Assembly (NCBI GenBank): GCA_035369845.1 | Contig: DAOOVD010000047.1 | Location: forward strand, 1 to 19,002 | Reading direction: 5' to 3' | From: DAOOVD01 sp035369845 | GTDB taxonomy: Bacteria > Bacillota > Desulfotomaculia > Desulfotomaculales > Pelotomaculaceae | Length of the DNA: 19,002 nucleotides | Shown: positions 1 to 5,787 of the stretch, in pieces | How the letters are laid out: each line of letters starts with the position of its first letter | Numbering within the stretch: position 1 is the stretch's first letter | Program-made: the position numbers and the translations under genes | The notes under the pieces: generated by a model | Databases searched by the model: none | Told to the model about the DNA's origin: nothing | The model's input: only the letters and a program-made list of their open reading frames with translations

Positions 1-1
1 G

Positions 2-112
2 GAACCACCAGAGTCGGGCGTCGCCGGTCTGTTCGACCACGATGCCGTCGGCGCCCTGCTCGCGGCCAAACTGGTGCGGGAAGCCATTCTGTCCATCGGC
101 GGTCCGGTTTAA
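2..112 (+). CDS. C-terminal end of an unrecognised protein (5' truncated by window)
   Basis: Reading frame 2 is open from the window edge to a TAA at 110-112 and gives 36 residues, ending in the helical segment LLAAKLVREAIL and then SIGGPV. The codons are GC-rich at the third position, unlike the AT-rich DNA just downstream, so this is probably real coding sequence. The only domain-like feature is an amphipathic C-terminal helix. I do not recognise the family. It reads toward the tRNA genes but the tRNAs have their own promoter about 50 bp downstream, so it is probably a separate transcription unit. Confidence 0.55.
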   Translation, partial: EPPESGVAGLFDHDAVGALLAAKLVREAILSIGGPV

Positions 113-160
113 AAAAAGCGGCAGATGCCTTAAAAAACGCAGAACCTGAAAAAATTCCAT

Positions 161-189
161 TTGACTTCGGACAACGTATTGAGTATACT
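161..189 (+). promoter_or_regulatory. Sigma-A-type promoter of the tRNA-Asp/tRNA-Phe operon
   Basis: TTGACT (161-166), a 17-bp spacer and TATACT (184-189) form a near-consensus vegetative promoter about 50 bp upstream of the first mature tRNA base. No gene lies between, so transcription should begin near 196 and run through both tRNAs to the terminator at 404-430. Confidence 0.75.
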
Positions 190-237
190 TATGATTGTCA
201 GCGATTCAGCTAGAAAATGCTGTATTATATCATAAAC

Positions 238-314
238 GGAGCTGTGGTGTAGTGGCCTAACATGCCTGCCTGTCACGCAGGAGATCGCGGGTTCGACTCC
301 CGTCAGCTCCGCCA
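238..314 (+). tRNA. tRNA-Asp (GTC)
   Basis: The cloverleaf folds fully. The acceptor GGAGCTG (238-244) pairs with CAGCTCC (304-310), and the anticodon stem CCTGC/GCAGG (265-269/277-281) encloses loop CTGTCAC with anticodon GTC at 272-274. The T-arm has GGTTCGACTCC. The discriminator base G311 is the one expected for Asp, and CCA is encoded at 312-314. It is first in a two-tRNA transcript. Confidence 0.97.
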
Positions 315-321
315 CTTTTAT

Positions 322-397
<76 letters not shown>

Positions 398-403
398 GTA
401 TGA

Positions 404-430
404 TAAAGCCCTTCGGGGTTTTATTTTTTT
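404..430 (+). terminator. Intrinsic terminator of the Asp-Phe tRNA operon
   Basis: A stem of AAAGCCC against GGGTTTT with a TTCG tetraloop (412-415) is followed by a run of seven T at 424-430. It begins 7 nt after the CCA end of tRNA-Phe. Confidence 0.85.
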
Positions 431-466
431 GCCTGAAGCGGAAGCGGGATTGGGTCCCAAACTTAA

Positions 467-512
467 ATAGGACATTAGTCCTATTGACATACGGGACTAC
501 TAAAAATAGAAT
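467..512 (+). promoter_or_regulatory. Promoter with overlapping palindromic operator for the c-di-GMP gene
   Basis: TTGACA (484-489), a 17-bp spacer and TAGAAT (507-512) form a near-perfect sigma-A promoter. A perfect inverted repeat, ATAGGAC-ATTA-GTCCTAT (467-484), ends on the first base of the -35 box, where a bound regulator would contact or block RNA polymerase. The predicted start near 519 leaves a leader of about 230 nt before the GTG at 748. The palindrome's cognate regulator is unknown. Confidence 0.7.
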
Positions 513-534
513 TTTTTACTAGAAAAAGGTAAAA

Positions 535-656
535 CAGGTCGAGGGAAGCTGTTATCCCGCATTTGTAATAAAAGTGCTTGAAAGACGCGGGATATTCTAA
601 TAGCAAAAACGGGTAGAGAGAGAAAGATGCCTTATACAACAGAATTACGTCCATGA
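535..656 (+). promoter_or_regulatory. Structured 5' leader with two hairpins and a possible 9-codon leader ORF
   Basis: The predicted leader RNA holds AACAG/CTGTT (about 535-553) and a perfect 8-bp stem TATCCCGC/GCGGGATA (553-560 and 587-594, 26-nt loop). A short ORF, MPYTTELRP, runs from ATG 627 to TGA 654-656 with only a purine-rich upstream tract. It ends just before the terminator-like hairpin at 661-706. I looked for and did not find the conserved bases of the GEMM c-di-GMP, cobalamin, THF or Moco riboswitches. A regulatory leader is inferred from structure only. Confidence 0.4.
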
Positions 657-660
657 GCGC

Positions 661-706
661 ACGGGGCTAAGATGAGAAGATGATTAGCCCTGATTGTTTA
701 TTTTTT
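661..706 (+). terminator. Terminator-like hairpin inside the leader (possible attenuator)
   Basis: GGGCTAA (664-670) pairs with TTAGCCC (684-690). The stem can be extended by a G-T wobble and a C-G pair, has a 13-nt purine-rich loop, and is followed by TTTATTTTTT (697-706). It lies between the promoter at 484-512 and the start at 748. It must therefore be read through, conditionally or inefficiently, for the downstream gene to be made. The T tract starts 6 nt after the stem, which is looser than ideal. Confidence 0.5.
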
Positions 707-747
707 AACGAGGTTTGTGCAGGTATGGATTGTCCGCGGGGTGCCAC

Positions 748-2913
748 GTGAAAGACAAAGATAAGGATAGGGATAAGACAAAAGAACAGCTTATCGACGA
801 ACTGTCTGAAATGCGCCGGCAGGTTGCCGAACTGAGGGAACTGGAGGCGGGCCACAGACAGGCATGGGAAAAGCTGCAGCATGAAAAGTCGCGTCTCCTG
901 CAAATTTGCAACGGTTTTGACGATATACTGAGCAGGCTGGAGCTTATGGAAACCTTGAAGCGGGTTTCTTCCCGTTTTGTTGGCGTCGTTGATTACGACG
1001 ACGCCATCAACGCTTCCCTCGCCGACATCGGAAGCGTGAGCGGAGCGCACCGCGCTTATTTGTTTTTCTTTAACAAGGACGGGACGATGGAAAACATGTA
1101 TGAGTGGTGTGCCGGGGGCGTAAGTCCGCAAATAAACAATCTTAAAAATCTCCCCATCAAGACGTTCCCGTGGTGGATGGAGAAATTGCGCAGGGGCGAA
1201 GCCATTCACATAACGGATGTTTCCGCGCTGCCGGCGGAAGCGGGAGCTGAAAAAGAAATACTGCAGAACCAGGACATCAAATCGCTTCTGGTTTTTCCCC
1301 TCTATGTCAAAGGGTTGATGCAAGGCTTCATAGGTTTTGACAACGTCAGCGAAACCGGGCTGTGGAGCGATGATCACATGGCCCTTCTCCGCGTGTTTTC
1401 GGAGATCATCGGCAACGCCATCGAGCGCAGGCGGGCGGACGAAGAACTGCGTATCGCCTACCGGCAGCTTCAGGACATAATTGAATTTCTCCCCGACGCC
1501 ACCTTCGTCATCAACCGGGAAAAAAAGGTAATCGCCTGGAACCGGGCGATTGAAGAGATGAGCGGGGTTTCCAAGAAGGATATTCTCGGCAAAGGTGACT
1601 ATGCTTACGCCATCCCTTTCTACGGGAAAAGGAGGCCTGTTTTAATTGACCTTATCTTCGATGAGGACAGGGAAACCGAGGCCAAATACGAGTATGTGAA
1701 GGCTGCCGGTTCCACGCTGTTCGGCGAAGTGTACATACCGTCGCTTCTCACGGGCAAGGAAGCTCACCTGTGGGTCAAGGCCTCGCCTCTTTACGACAGC
1801 GAAGGCAACCTGATCGGCGCTGTCGAGTCGATACGGGATATCACCGAGCGCAAAAAAACCGAAGAGAAGCTCAAATATTTGAGCATGCGCGATCCGCTCA
1901 CCGGTCTCTACAACCGCAATTACTTCAAGGAAGAGATGAACCGGATCGGGAACTGCGGACGAGACCAGGTAAGCATAATCGTCTGTGATGTGGACGACCT
2001 TAAATTCATCAACGACACGCTCGGCCATGACGCGGGGGACGCCATCCTCGTCGCGGCTGCCGGTGTCATCAAGGCTTCCTTTCCGGACGGCAGCACGGTC
2101 GCACGGATCGGGGGGGACGAGTTTGCCGTCCTGCTGCCGGGCAGCGATGAGGAGACGGTGCGGCTCGCCTGCAAGCGGATAAAAGATAATATTGCGCGTT
2201 ACAACGAAGCGAACCCGGACTTTCTCCTGAGCATTTCCATCGGTTTCGCTACCAGGAACGGCTTGTCCAAGAGCATGATCGCCCTCTTTAAGGAAGCGGA
2301 CAAAAGCATGTACCGGGAGAAGTATCAGCACGACGGCAGCGCCATCATCCAGACTCTCAAAAAGACGCTTGAGGCGAGGGATATTTTGACTGAAGGCCAT
2401 GCGGAGCGGATGCAGGATTTGGTAACAGCCCTGGCCGAAGCGATATCCCTGCCGGCCGGCAGGATTGATGATTTGCGCCTTTTCGCCCAGTTTCACGATA
2501 TCGGCAAGGTGGGAATCTCGGACAGGATACTTTTAAAACCGGGTCCCCTTACCCCTGAGGAGCACGCTGAAATGCAGCGGCACTGTGAGATAGGTTATCG
2601 CATCGCTATGTCGGCGCCCGTCCTTGTCCCGATAGCGGATTGGATTTTGAAGCACCACGAATGGTGGAACGGGGACGGTTACCCGCTGGGGCTGAGGGGT
2701 GAGGAAATTCCGTTGGAGTGCCGCATTCTGGCTATTGCCGATGCTTATGACGCCATGACCAGCAATCGCCCATACCGGAAGGGCCGGAGCCACAGAAAAT
2801 CAAAGGCCGAGCTGATTAGGTGCGCCGGCCGGCAATTCGATCCGTATCTTGTAGATAAATTCATCAAAGCGATAGAAAACGACAGCAGGTTGAACAGAAG
2901 CATTATCTGGTGA
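748..2913 (+). CDS. GAF-PAS-GGDEF-HD-GYP cyclic-di-GMP diguanylate cyclase/phosphodiesterase
   Basis: The 721-residue protein has no membrane segment, so it should be a cytosolic sensor that makes and/or degrades cyclic-di-GMP. In order: a charged coiled coil (1-60), GAF (about 70-235), PAS (about 240-375, ending in the usual DITERKK linker), GGDEF (about 380-540) and HD-GYP (about 545-715). The cyclase signature GGDEF (455-459) is intact. The RxxD product-inhibition site five residues upstream is absent (PDGS instead). HD-GYP has HDIGK (583-587), HHE (636-638) and DGYP (643-646), all intact, so both activities are expected. The GTG at 748 is preferred because GGGGTG lies about 4 nt upstream and the resulting KDKDKDRDKTKEQLIDEL start matches the family. 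TTG at 715 or 730 is in frame but less well supported. The gene is monocistronic. Confidence 0.93.
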   Translation: MKDKDKDRDKTKEQLIDELSEMRRQVAELRELEAGHRQAWEKLQHEKSRLLQICNGFDDILSRLELMETLKRVSSRFVGVVDYDDAINASLADIGSVSGAHRAYLFFFNKDGTMENMYEWCAGGVSPQINNLKNLPIKTFPWWMEKLRRGEAIHITDVSALPAEAGAEKEILQNQDIKSLLVFPLYVKGLMQGFIGFDNVSETGLWSDDHMALLRVFSEIIGNAIERRRADEELRIAYRQLQDIIEFLPDATFVINREKKVIAWNRAIEEMSGVSKKDILGKGDYAYAIPFYGKRRPVLIDLIFDEDRETEAKYEYVKAAGSTLFGEVYIPSLLTGKEAHLWVKASPLYDSEGNLIGAVESIRDITERKKTEEKLKYLSMRDPLTGLYNRNYFKEEMNRIGNCGRDQVSIIVCDVDDLKFINDTLGHDAGDAILVAAAGVIKASFPDGSTVARIGGDEFAVLLPGSDEETVRLACKRIKDNIARYNEANPDFLLSISIGFATRNGLSKSMIALFKEADKSMYREKYQHDGSAIIQTLKKTLEARDILTEGHAERMQDLVTALAEAISLPAGRIDDLRLFAQFHDIGKVGISDRILLKPGPLTPEEHAEMQRHCEIGYRIAMSAPVLVPIADWILKHHEWWNGDGYPLGLRGEEIPLECRILAIADAYDAMTSNRPYRKGRSHRKSKAELIRCAGRQFDPYLVDKFIKAIENDSRLNRSIIW

Positions 2914-2921
2914 TTTACGGC

Positions 2922-3284
2922 TTACCCGCGCCCGCCGCCGTCCTGCGGGAGCGGGGCCGTTGCCCGGGGATGAACGCCCCCCTCTGAAGGGTGTCCGGGG
3001 GCGTCTACGAGAGTGACGCTGTTCAATATGATTTCCTCCTCGGCCAAGATGAAACCGTTTTTATAGAACCGGCGGCGGATTTCGGCCCTGGGGACGACGG
3101 CGGTGAGTTCGTTTCTGGGGGGGAGCGCCGTATCGCGTTCGATTTTCAGTTTGATGTCGCCAATAATTATTTCAATTTGATTTCTGGCAACTCCAGCAAG
3201 CGGGAATGTGCCGGCAGTCAAGAACCTTGCCGTTTTACGGCCCGCCCTTTTCTTTTTAAAAAAGGAAAAGTTCAACTTGAACAT
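2922..3284 (-). CDS. Doubtful hypothetical protein, basic, 120 residues
   Basis: The frame has a protein-like centre with alternating hydrophobic residues (IEIIIGDIKLKIERD, then VVPRAEIRRRFYKNGFILAE) and a plausible beta/alpha pattern. Against it, no ribosome site precedes the ATG at 3284, the last 25 residues are translated from the GC-rich hairpin DNA, and an overlapping plus-strand frame (2991-3290) is also open. If real it converges on the c-di-GMP gene. I do not recognise a family; it may be a decayed gene. Confidence 0.25.
   Translation of the reverse strand: MFKLNFSFFKKKRAGRKTARFLTAGTFPLAGVARNQIEIIIGDIKLKIERDTALPPRNELTAVVPRAEIRRRFYKNGFILAEEEIILNSVTLVDAPGHPSEGGVHPRATAPLPQDGGGRG
2974..3004 (+). 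repeat. GC-rich hairpin after the GGDEF/HD-GYP gene
   Basis: ACGCCCCC (2974-2981) pairs perfectly with GGGGGCGT (2997-3004) across a 15-nt loop, about 60 bp past the stop. There is no T run, so it is not a classical intrinsic terminator, but the strong stem may protect the mRNA 3' end or help Rho-dependent ending. Confidence 0.4.
3246..3269. repeat. AT-rich near-palindrome
   Basis: The sequence CTTTTCTTTTTAAAAA followed by AGGAAAAG is close to a perfect palindrome. It would form an A/T hairpin on either strand and sits inside the first codons of the doubtful minus-strand ORF. It might be a weak bidirectional terminator; function is not established. Confidence 0.3.
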
Positions 3285-3327
3285 GATTAATCAACTTATC
3301 ACGGGACCCGGCGGCCGGGCCGGAATG

Positions 3328-3357
3328 AATTGCCCGCGCCGGGCGGCCCGTGCAATT
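3328..3357. repeat. Hairpin with AATTGC/GCAATT arms
   Basis: AATTGC (3328-3333) and GCAATT (3352-3357) bracket a GC-rich core that can itself pair CCGC with GCGG. The surrounding DNA from 3285 to 3485 shows no gene I can support: only frames of 20 residues or fewer with ribosome-site-like tracts. Confidence 0.35.
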
Positions 3358-3485
3358 TAATGGTATATGGTATGAAGAAGGCGGAGTGTTGGTTACACGG
3401 GACGCGGAAATAAATTTGCTGAAAGCGTGCAGGCTCCTTTCAAGCGGATATTGACGCCTTTTAAAAGTTAGTGCGAAACCCTTGC

Positions 3486-3515
3486 TTGACAAGGCGTGCC
3501 AAACCATGTTAAACT
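3486..3515 (+). promoter_or_regulatory. Possible distal promoter upstream of tRNA-Gly
   Basis: TTGACA (3486-3491), an 18-bp spacer and TAAACT (3510-3515). The -35 is perfect and the -10 is weak. It lies upstream of the better-placed promoter at 3569-3596 and would make a longer tRNA precursor. Confidence 0.35.
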
Positions 3516-3568
3516 AAACATCGCAAGGCTTAAAGACCCGTGAAGATCTCTTTCCGGTAGCTTATATC

Positions 3569-3596
3569 TTGACAAACAAGACAAATATGATATCAT
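3569..3596 (+). promoter_or_regulatory. Promoter of the tRNA-Gly/tRNA-Cys operon
   Basis: TTGACA (3569-3574), a 16-bp spacer and TATCAT (3591-3596). The predicted start is just before the first base of tRNA-Gly at 3608, leaving a precursor leader of only a few nucleotides. Confidence 0.65.
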
Positions 3597-3607
3597 ATAA
3601 CACACAT

Positions 3608-3682
3608 GCGGAAGTGGCTCAGTGGTAGAGCATCGCCTTGCCAAGGCGAGGGTCGCGGGTTCGAATCCCGTCTTCCGCTCCA
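3608..3682 (+). tRNA. tRNA-Gly (GCC)
   Basis: Acceptor GCGGAAG (3608-3614) pairs with CTTCCGC (3672-3678). Anticodon stem TCGCC/GGCGA encloses loop TTGCCAA with anticodon GCC at 3640-3642. The T-loop is GGTTCGAATCC, the discriminator is T and CCA is encoded at 3680-3682. Confidence 0.97.
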
Positions 3683-3690
3683 TTTATTGT

Positions 3691-3765
3691 GGCGACATAG
3701 CCAAGTGGTAAGGCAGAGGACTGCAAATCCTCCATTCCCCGGTTCAAATCCGGGTGTCGCCTCCA
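3691..3765 (+). tRNA. tRNA-Cys (GCA)
   Basis: Acceptor GGCGACA (3691-3697) pairs with TGTCGCC (3755-3761). The anticodon loop CTGCAAA has anticodon GCA at 3723-3725 in a GAGGA/TCCTC stem. The U discriminator (T3762) is typical of Cys, and CCA is encoded at 3763-3765. It lies 8 nt after tRNA-Gly in the same transcript. Confidence 0.97.
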
Positions 3766-3776
3766 TCTGATATGCT

Positions 3777-3815
3777 AACTGGCGATCCGTAAGGACGGCC
3801 AGTTTTAATTTTTGT
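3777..3815 (+). terminator. Intrinsic terminator of the Gly-Cys tRNA operon
   Basis: AACTGGC (3777-3783) pairs with GCCAGTT (3798-3804), with an inner TCC-GTAA-GGA stem. A T-rich tract with TTTTAATTTTT follows immediately. It lies 12 nt after the tRNA-Cys CCA. Confidence 0.85.
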
Positions 3816-3824
3816 CGTCCGAAA

Positions 3825-3935
3825 AGGATCGGCAAAGAAGTTTATATAGGCAACCCCGGCGTCCGGGTCAAGCTCAATACTGTGGATGAAAGCGCGTATG
3901 GAATCCCGCTTTTCTTTGTTTGTGCCGGTGGTCAT
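3825..3935 (-). pseudogene. Remnant C-terminus of a serine recombinase (probable)
   Basis: Read leftward, the frame contains EKRDSIRAFIHSIELDPD then GVAYINFF. This resembles the extreme C-terminus of large serine recombinases (resolvase/site-specific recombinase family), where a helix of the type KR..IR.FI.SI.VD is followed by a short beta strand. The frame also stays open upstream of the ATG at 3935 for about 15 codons, so that ATG is not a real start. Downstream it runs into the terminator and the tRNA-Cys 3' end. No catalytic or zinc-ribbon part remains. The assignment rests on pattern recognition only. Confidence 0.4.
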
Positions 3936-4041
3936 GTGTAAATCGTAAAATAGGACAAAAATTGTTCCCTGAAAATGCGAAGGCCGGACGGGTGCCCGGC
4001 TGTTATCATAAACCTTTTAAATCAGGTGGTTTTTCTATTGA

Positions 4042-4170
4042 CTTAACATCTTTCGGCCAGCGCAGGAAAAAGAGGGTTTCACCGGCCGCGGCCTGCACGG
4101 ATTCCGCAAGGAATTCGCCGTAAAAAGGCACGCGGAATACCTGCGGGAGGTGCAAAGCCTGATAAAGTAG
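4042..4170 (+). pseudogene. Short remnant with a tyrosine-recombinase-like HxxR box
   Basis: Between an in-frame TGA just before 4042 and a TAG at 4168-4170 lie 42 codons. They contain GRGLHGFRKEFAVKRHAEYL, followed by LREVQSLIK. HGFR followed by a hydrophobic/basic helix resembles the HxxR catalytic box of tyrosine (phage) integrases, but there is no start codon with a ribosome site, no second Arg/His box and no Tyr. It is best read as a fossil scrap, next to the serine-recombinase-like scrap on the other strand. Confidence 0.35.
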
Positions 4171-4179
4171 TAGTAATAT

Positions 4180-4542
4180 GTGCGCGCGGATAAGAATCGT
4201 TCTGTGGATAATGTGGATTCTGGGGATAACGCGATGAACCCTTCTGTCGAAGACAAATCTTCAGAAGGGTGGTCTGTTAGAACAATTCTAAAAAATGCTG
4301 GTTTCGATGGGGCGCCGGTGGAGGTGGAGTATATTTCCAAATGGGCTGGAGTGTTTTCTCCTGAAATGATCGAGTATGCGGTGAATAAGGCGGTGTTGAA
4401 CGGCAAAAAGAGCCTACCGTATATTGCGGGTATTTTTAAAGACTGGTTAGAAAAAGGCGTTAAGAGTATTGAGCAAGCCGAGAGGGAAACCAGATATGAT
4501 TCTATACTTATGAAACTGTCAAAAATAAGAAATATGCGATAA
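4180..4542 (+). CDS. DnaD/DnaB-like domain protein (small or N-terminally truncated)
   Basis: The centre of the protein, FSPEMIEYAVNKAVLNGKKS followed by LPYIAGIFKDWLEKGVKS, is the DnaD-domain signature of Firmicute and phage primosome/replisome organiser proteins: an acidic helix, then a lysine-rich turn and a Y-I-x-x-I-L-x-x-W helix. The domain covers about residues 45-95. Typical DnaD-like proteins exceed 200 residues with an N-terminal winged helix, which is missing here. The GTG at 4180 follows an in-frame TAA and has no ribosome site. ATG 4234 has GGGGAT about 6 nt upstream and may be the true start (102 residues). The neighbourhood of recombinase relics suggests a leftover phage or plasmid replication gene. 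Confidence 0.6.
   Translation: MRADKNRSVDNVDSGDNAMNPSVEDKSSEGWSVRTILKNAGFDGAPVEVEYISKWAGVFSPEMIEYAVNKAVLNGKKSLPYIAGIFKDWLEKGVKSIEQAERETRYDSILMKLSKIRNMR
4185..4229 (+). repeat. Tandem 9-bp DnaA-box-like repeats
   Basis: Three abutting 9-mers TGTGGATAA (4203-4211), TGTGGATTC (4212-4220) and TGGGGATAA (4221-4229), plus a weaker CGCGGATAA (4185-4193) in the same 9-bp phase. The first is a perfect complement of the DnaA box TTATCCACA; the third differs at one base and the second at two. They lie at the 5' end of the DnaD-domain ORF and are translated as VDN-VDS-GDN. Confidence 0.55.
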
Positions 4543-4584
4543 GAAATATGCGGGACCAGGGGAAAAAGTGAACCTCCTCCGGCC

Positions 4585-4647
4585 TTTGCATAAGAACTCC
4601 GCTTTGCGAAACTGCCGGTCAAGATTCTCAACCTGATCTGCCAACAC
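4585..4647 (-). pseudogene. Fossil fragment of a mazF-type toxin gene
   Basis: Read on the minus strand this gives VLADQVENLDRQFRKAEFLC plus K, which matches residues 75-95 of the intact MazF at 5788-6129 (VLADQVKNLDWRVRKAEFLC). At the DNA level 54 of 63 bases match 5845-5907. The similarity stops abruptly at both ends, so only this 21-codon piece survives. A 15-base match to the same gene recurs just beside it at 4653-4667, suggesting nested deletions. Confidence 0.75.
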
Positions 4648-4692
4648 TGTTATTCAAGATTCTTAACCGCAGCTTCCGGTCTGGCTCTGTCC

Positions 4693-4730
4693 ACCGGGGG
4701 ACCATAAATGCTCCCGGTTTTTTTATTTTT
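4693..4730 (+). terminator. Intrinsic terminator before the DUF2935 gene
   Basis: ACCGGGGG (4693-4700) pairs with CTCCCGGT (4711-4718; one G-T pair) over a 10-nt loop, followed by TTTTTT and ATTTTT. It would stop plus-strand transcription coming from the DnaD-domain ORF and insulate the next gene. Confidence 0.8.
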
Positions 4731-4792
4731 AGCACATGTATCCTGGTTAAAAAGTATAATATATTGACGGTAATTTAAGAAAAAAAAGGAAA

Positions 4793-5728
4793 ATGGGGGT
4801 AATAAAGCTGTTTGGCGAGGATTTTGTCAGGCAATCAATAGATTTAAACCTCTTCTTTTTGAGGATAATGAAGGAACACTCCTTCTTTTTAGAAGGAGGC
4901 TTCACTCCCGTGAATTCGAACTGGGCACGGCAGGCAGATAATTTTAAGGTGCAGTTTGAAGCCCTGTTAAAAGAAGCTGTTTGTCTTGCCAATGGATTTG
5001 TCAGCCCCGGCGCGGTGTCTTCAGGAGAAATAGTTACTAAATTTACACTTGATGCCGAAAGGGCGTCCCAGTTTTACACAGGCATTCCGATTGACACCGG
5101 CATTACCGTAGCGGAACTCTCCCTGACCGGGGGAGCAACAGTTAATACGCAAACCACGGCCCAGCGGGTATTTGACTTAAACAACAGGGCGATTAACGCT
5201 GCGCAGGCTTTAATCGGTTTCAAAACGTCAATTCTGGACAATGTTTTGGCTTGCAGGATGTTTACGTTTAACTATCCGCTATTGATCGATCACATTCGCA
5301 GAGAAGCCGTCCTGTTTGTAGAGTTGCTCAGAAGGCTGCAAAACTGTGTTATGGAAGACATGGTCCGGTTTGCAGTCGAGCAGGAGTCTTTCTGGAATAG
5401 AATAATGGCCGAGCACGCCAAGTTTATCAGGGGACTGTTGGATCCGTCTGAAGAGGCTTTATTTGAGACAGCTGATAAGTTTGGCAGGGAGTTTGACGAG
5501 CTTACTGCGAAGGCGCTGGCTTTGCACAATCAAATTGCCCTTTTGCCGCAGGTTACACAGGAAAGCCTGCAGGCAACTGTAAGGATAAAAGACTTCAAGA
5601 GACAGGGTACGGAGGGCATTCTCGCTTGCAGAATCAGGTCTGTCATATTGCCTTTATTAGGCGATCACGTACTGAGAGAAGCAAGTCATTACCTGCGGCT
5701 GTTGGAGATTTTCAACAGGATTGCCTGA
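4793..5728 (+). CDS. DUF2935 family protein (duplicated four-helix, ferritin-like fold)
   Basis: The 311-residue protein contains two copies of the DUF2935 repeat, common in endospore-forming Firmicutes and of unknown function. The first, DLNLFFLRIMKEHSFFLE, lies near residues 17-34. The second, EQESFWNRIMAEHAKFIRG then LLDPSEEALFETADKFGREF, lies near 195-240. The conserved Glu and His of each RIMxEH motif are kept; these are the residues expected to bind metal in this fold. There is no signal peptide or membrane segment. ATG 4793 is chosen because it retains the complete first repeat; AGGA sits only 2 nt upstream. A TATAAT is present at 4755-4760 but no good -35 is seen. The gene lies between a mazF fossil and the intact mazF. 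Confidence 0.85.
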   Translation: MGVIKLFGEDFVRQSIDLNLFFLRIMKEHSFFLEGGFTPVNSNWARQADNFKVQFEALLKEAVCLANGFVSPGAVSSGEIVTKFTLDAERASQFYTGIPIDTGITVAELSLTGGATVNTQTTAQRVFDLNNRAINAAQALIGFKTSILDNVLACRMFTFNYPLLIDHIRREAVLFVELLRRLQNCVMEDMVRFAVEQESFWNRIMAEHAKFIRGLLDPSEEALFETADKFGREFDELTAKALALHNQIALLPQVTQESLQATVRIKDFKRQGTEGILACRIRSVILPLLGDHVLREASHYLRLLEIFNRIA

Positions 5729-5787
5729 ATGCGGAGACCCATGGAGAAGATTAAGCGGGACAGAGAAAACTTCTGCAATCAGAGCGA

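Noticed and set aside
519..747. GEMM-type c-di-GMP riboswitch before the c-di-GMP gene
   Set aside because: The position is suggestive, but the conserved GEMM bases (for example the GGGACGCAAAGCC-like core) are not present.
1642..2496. Long minus-strand ORF (284 residues) opposite the GGDEF/HD-GYP gene
   Set aside because: It is fully antisense to a gene with intact catalytic motifs, has no ribosome site and no domain-like sequence; it is a third-position GC shadow.
2991..3290. Plus-strand 99-residue ORF
   Set aside because: Acidic, Phe/Gly/Asp-rich translation typical of an antisense shadow, with a GTG start whose upstream AAGG directly abuts it.
3360..3470. Short frames after the AATTGC hairpin (for example ending LLKACRLLSSGY)
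   Set aside because: They are 20 codons or fewer, lack a well-spaced ribosome site and start codon, and have no recognised homology.
4035..4631. Minus-strand 198-residue ORF
   Set aside because: It is antisense to the DnaD-domain ORF and out of frame with the mazF fossil it overlaps; it looks like a shadow of AT-rich plus-strand coding.
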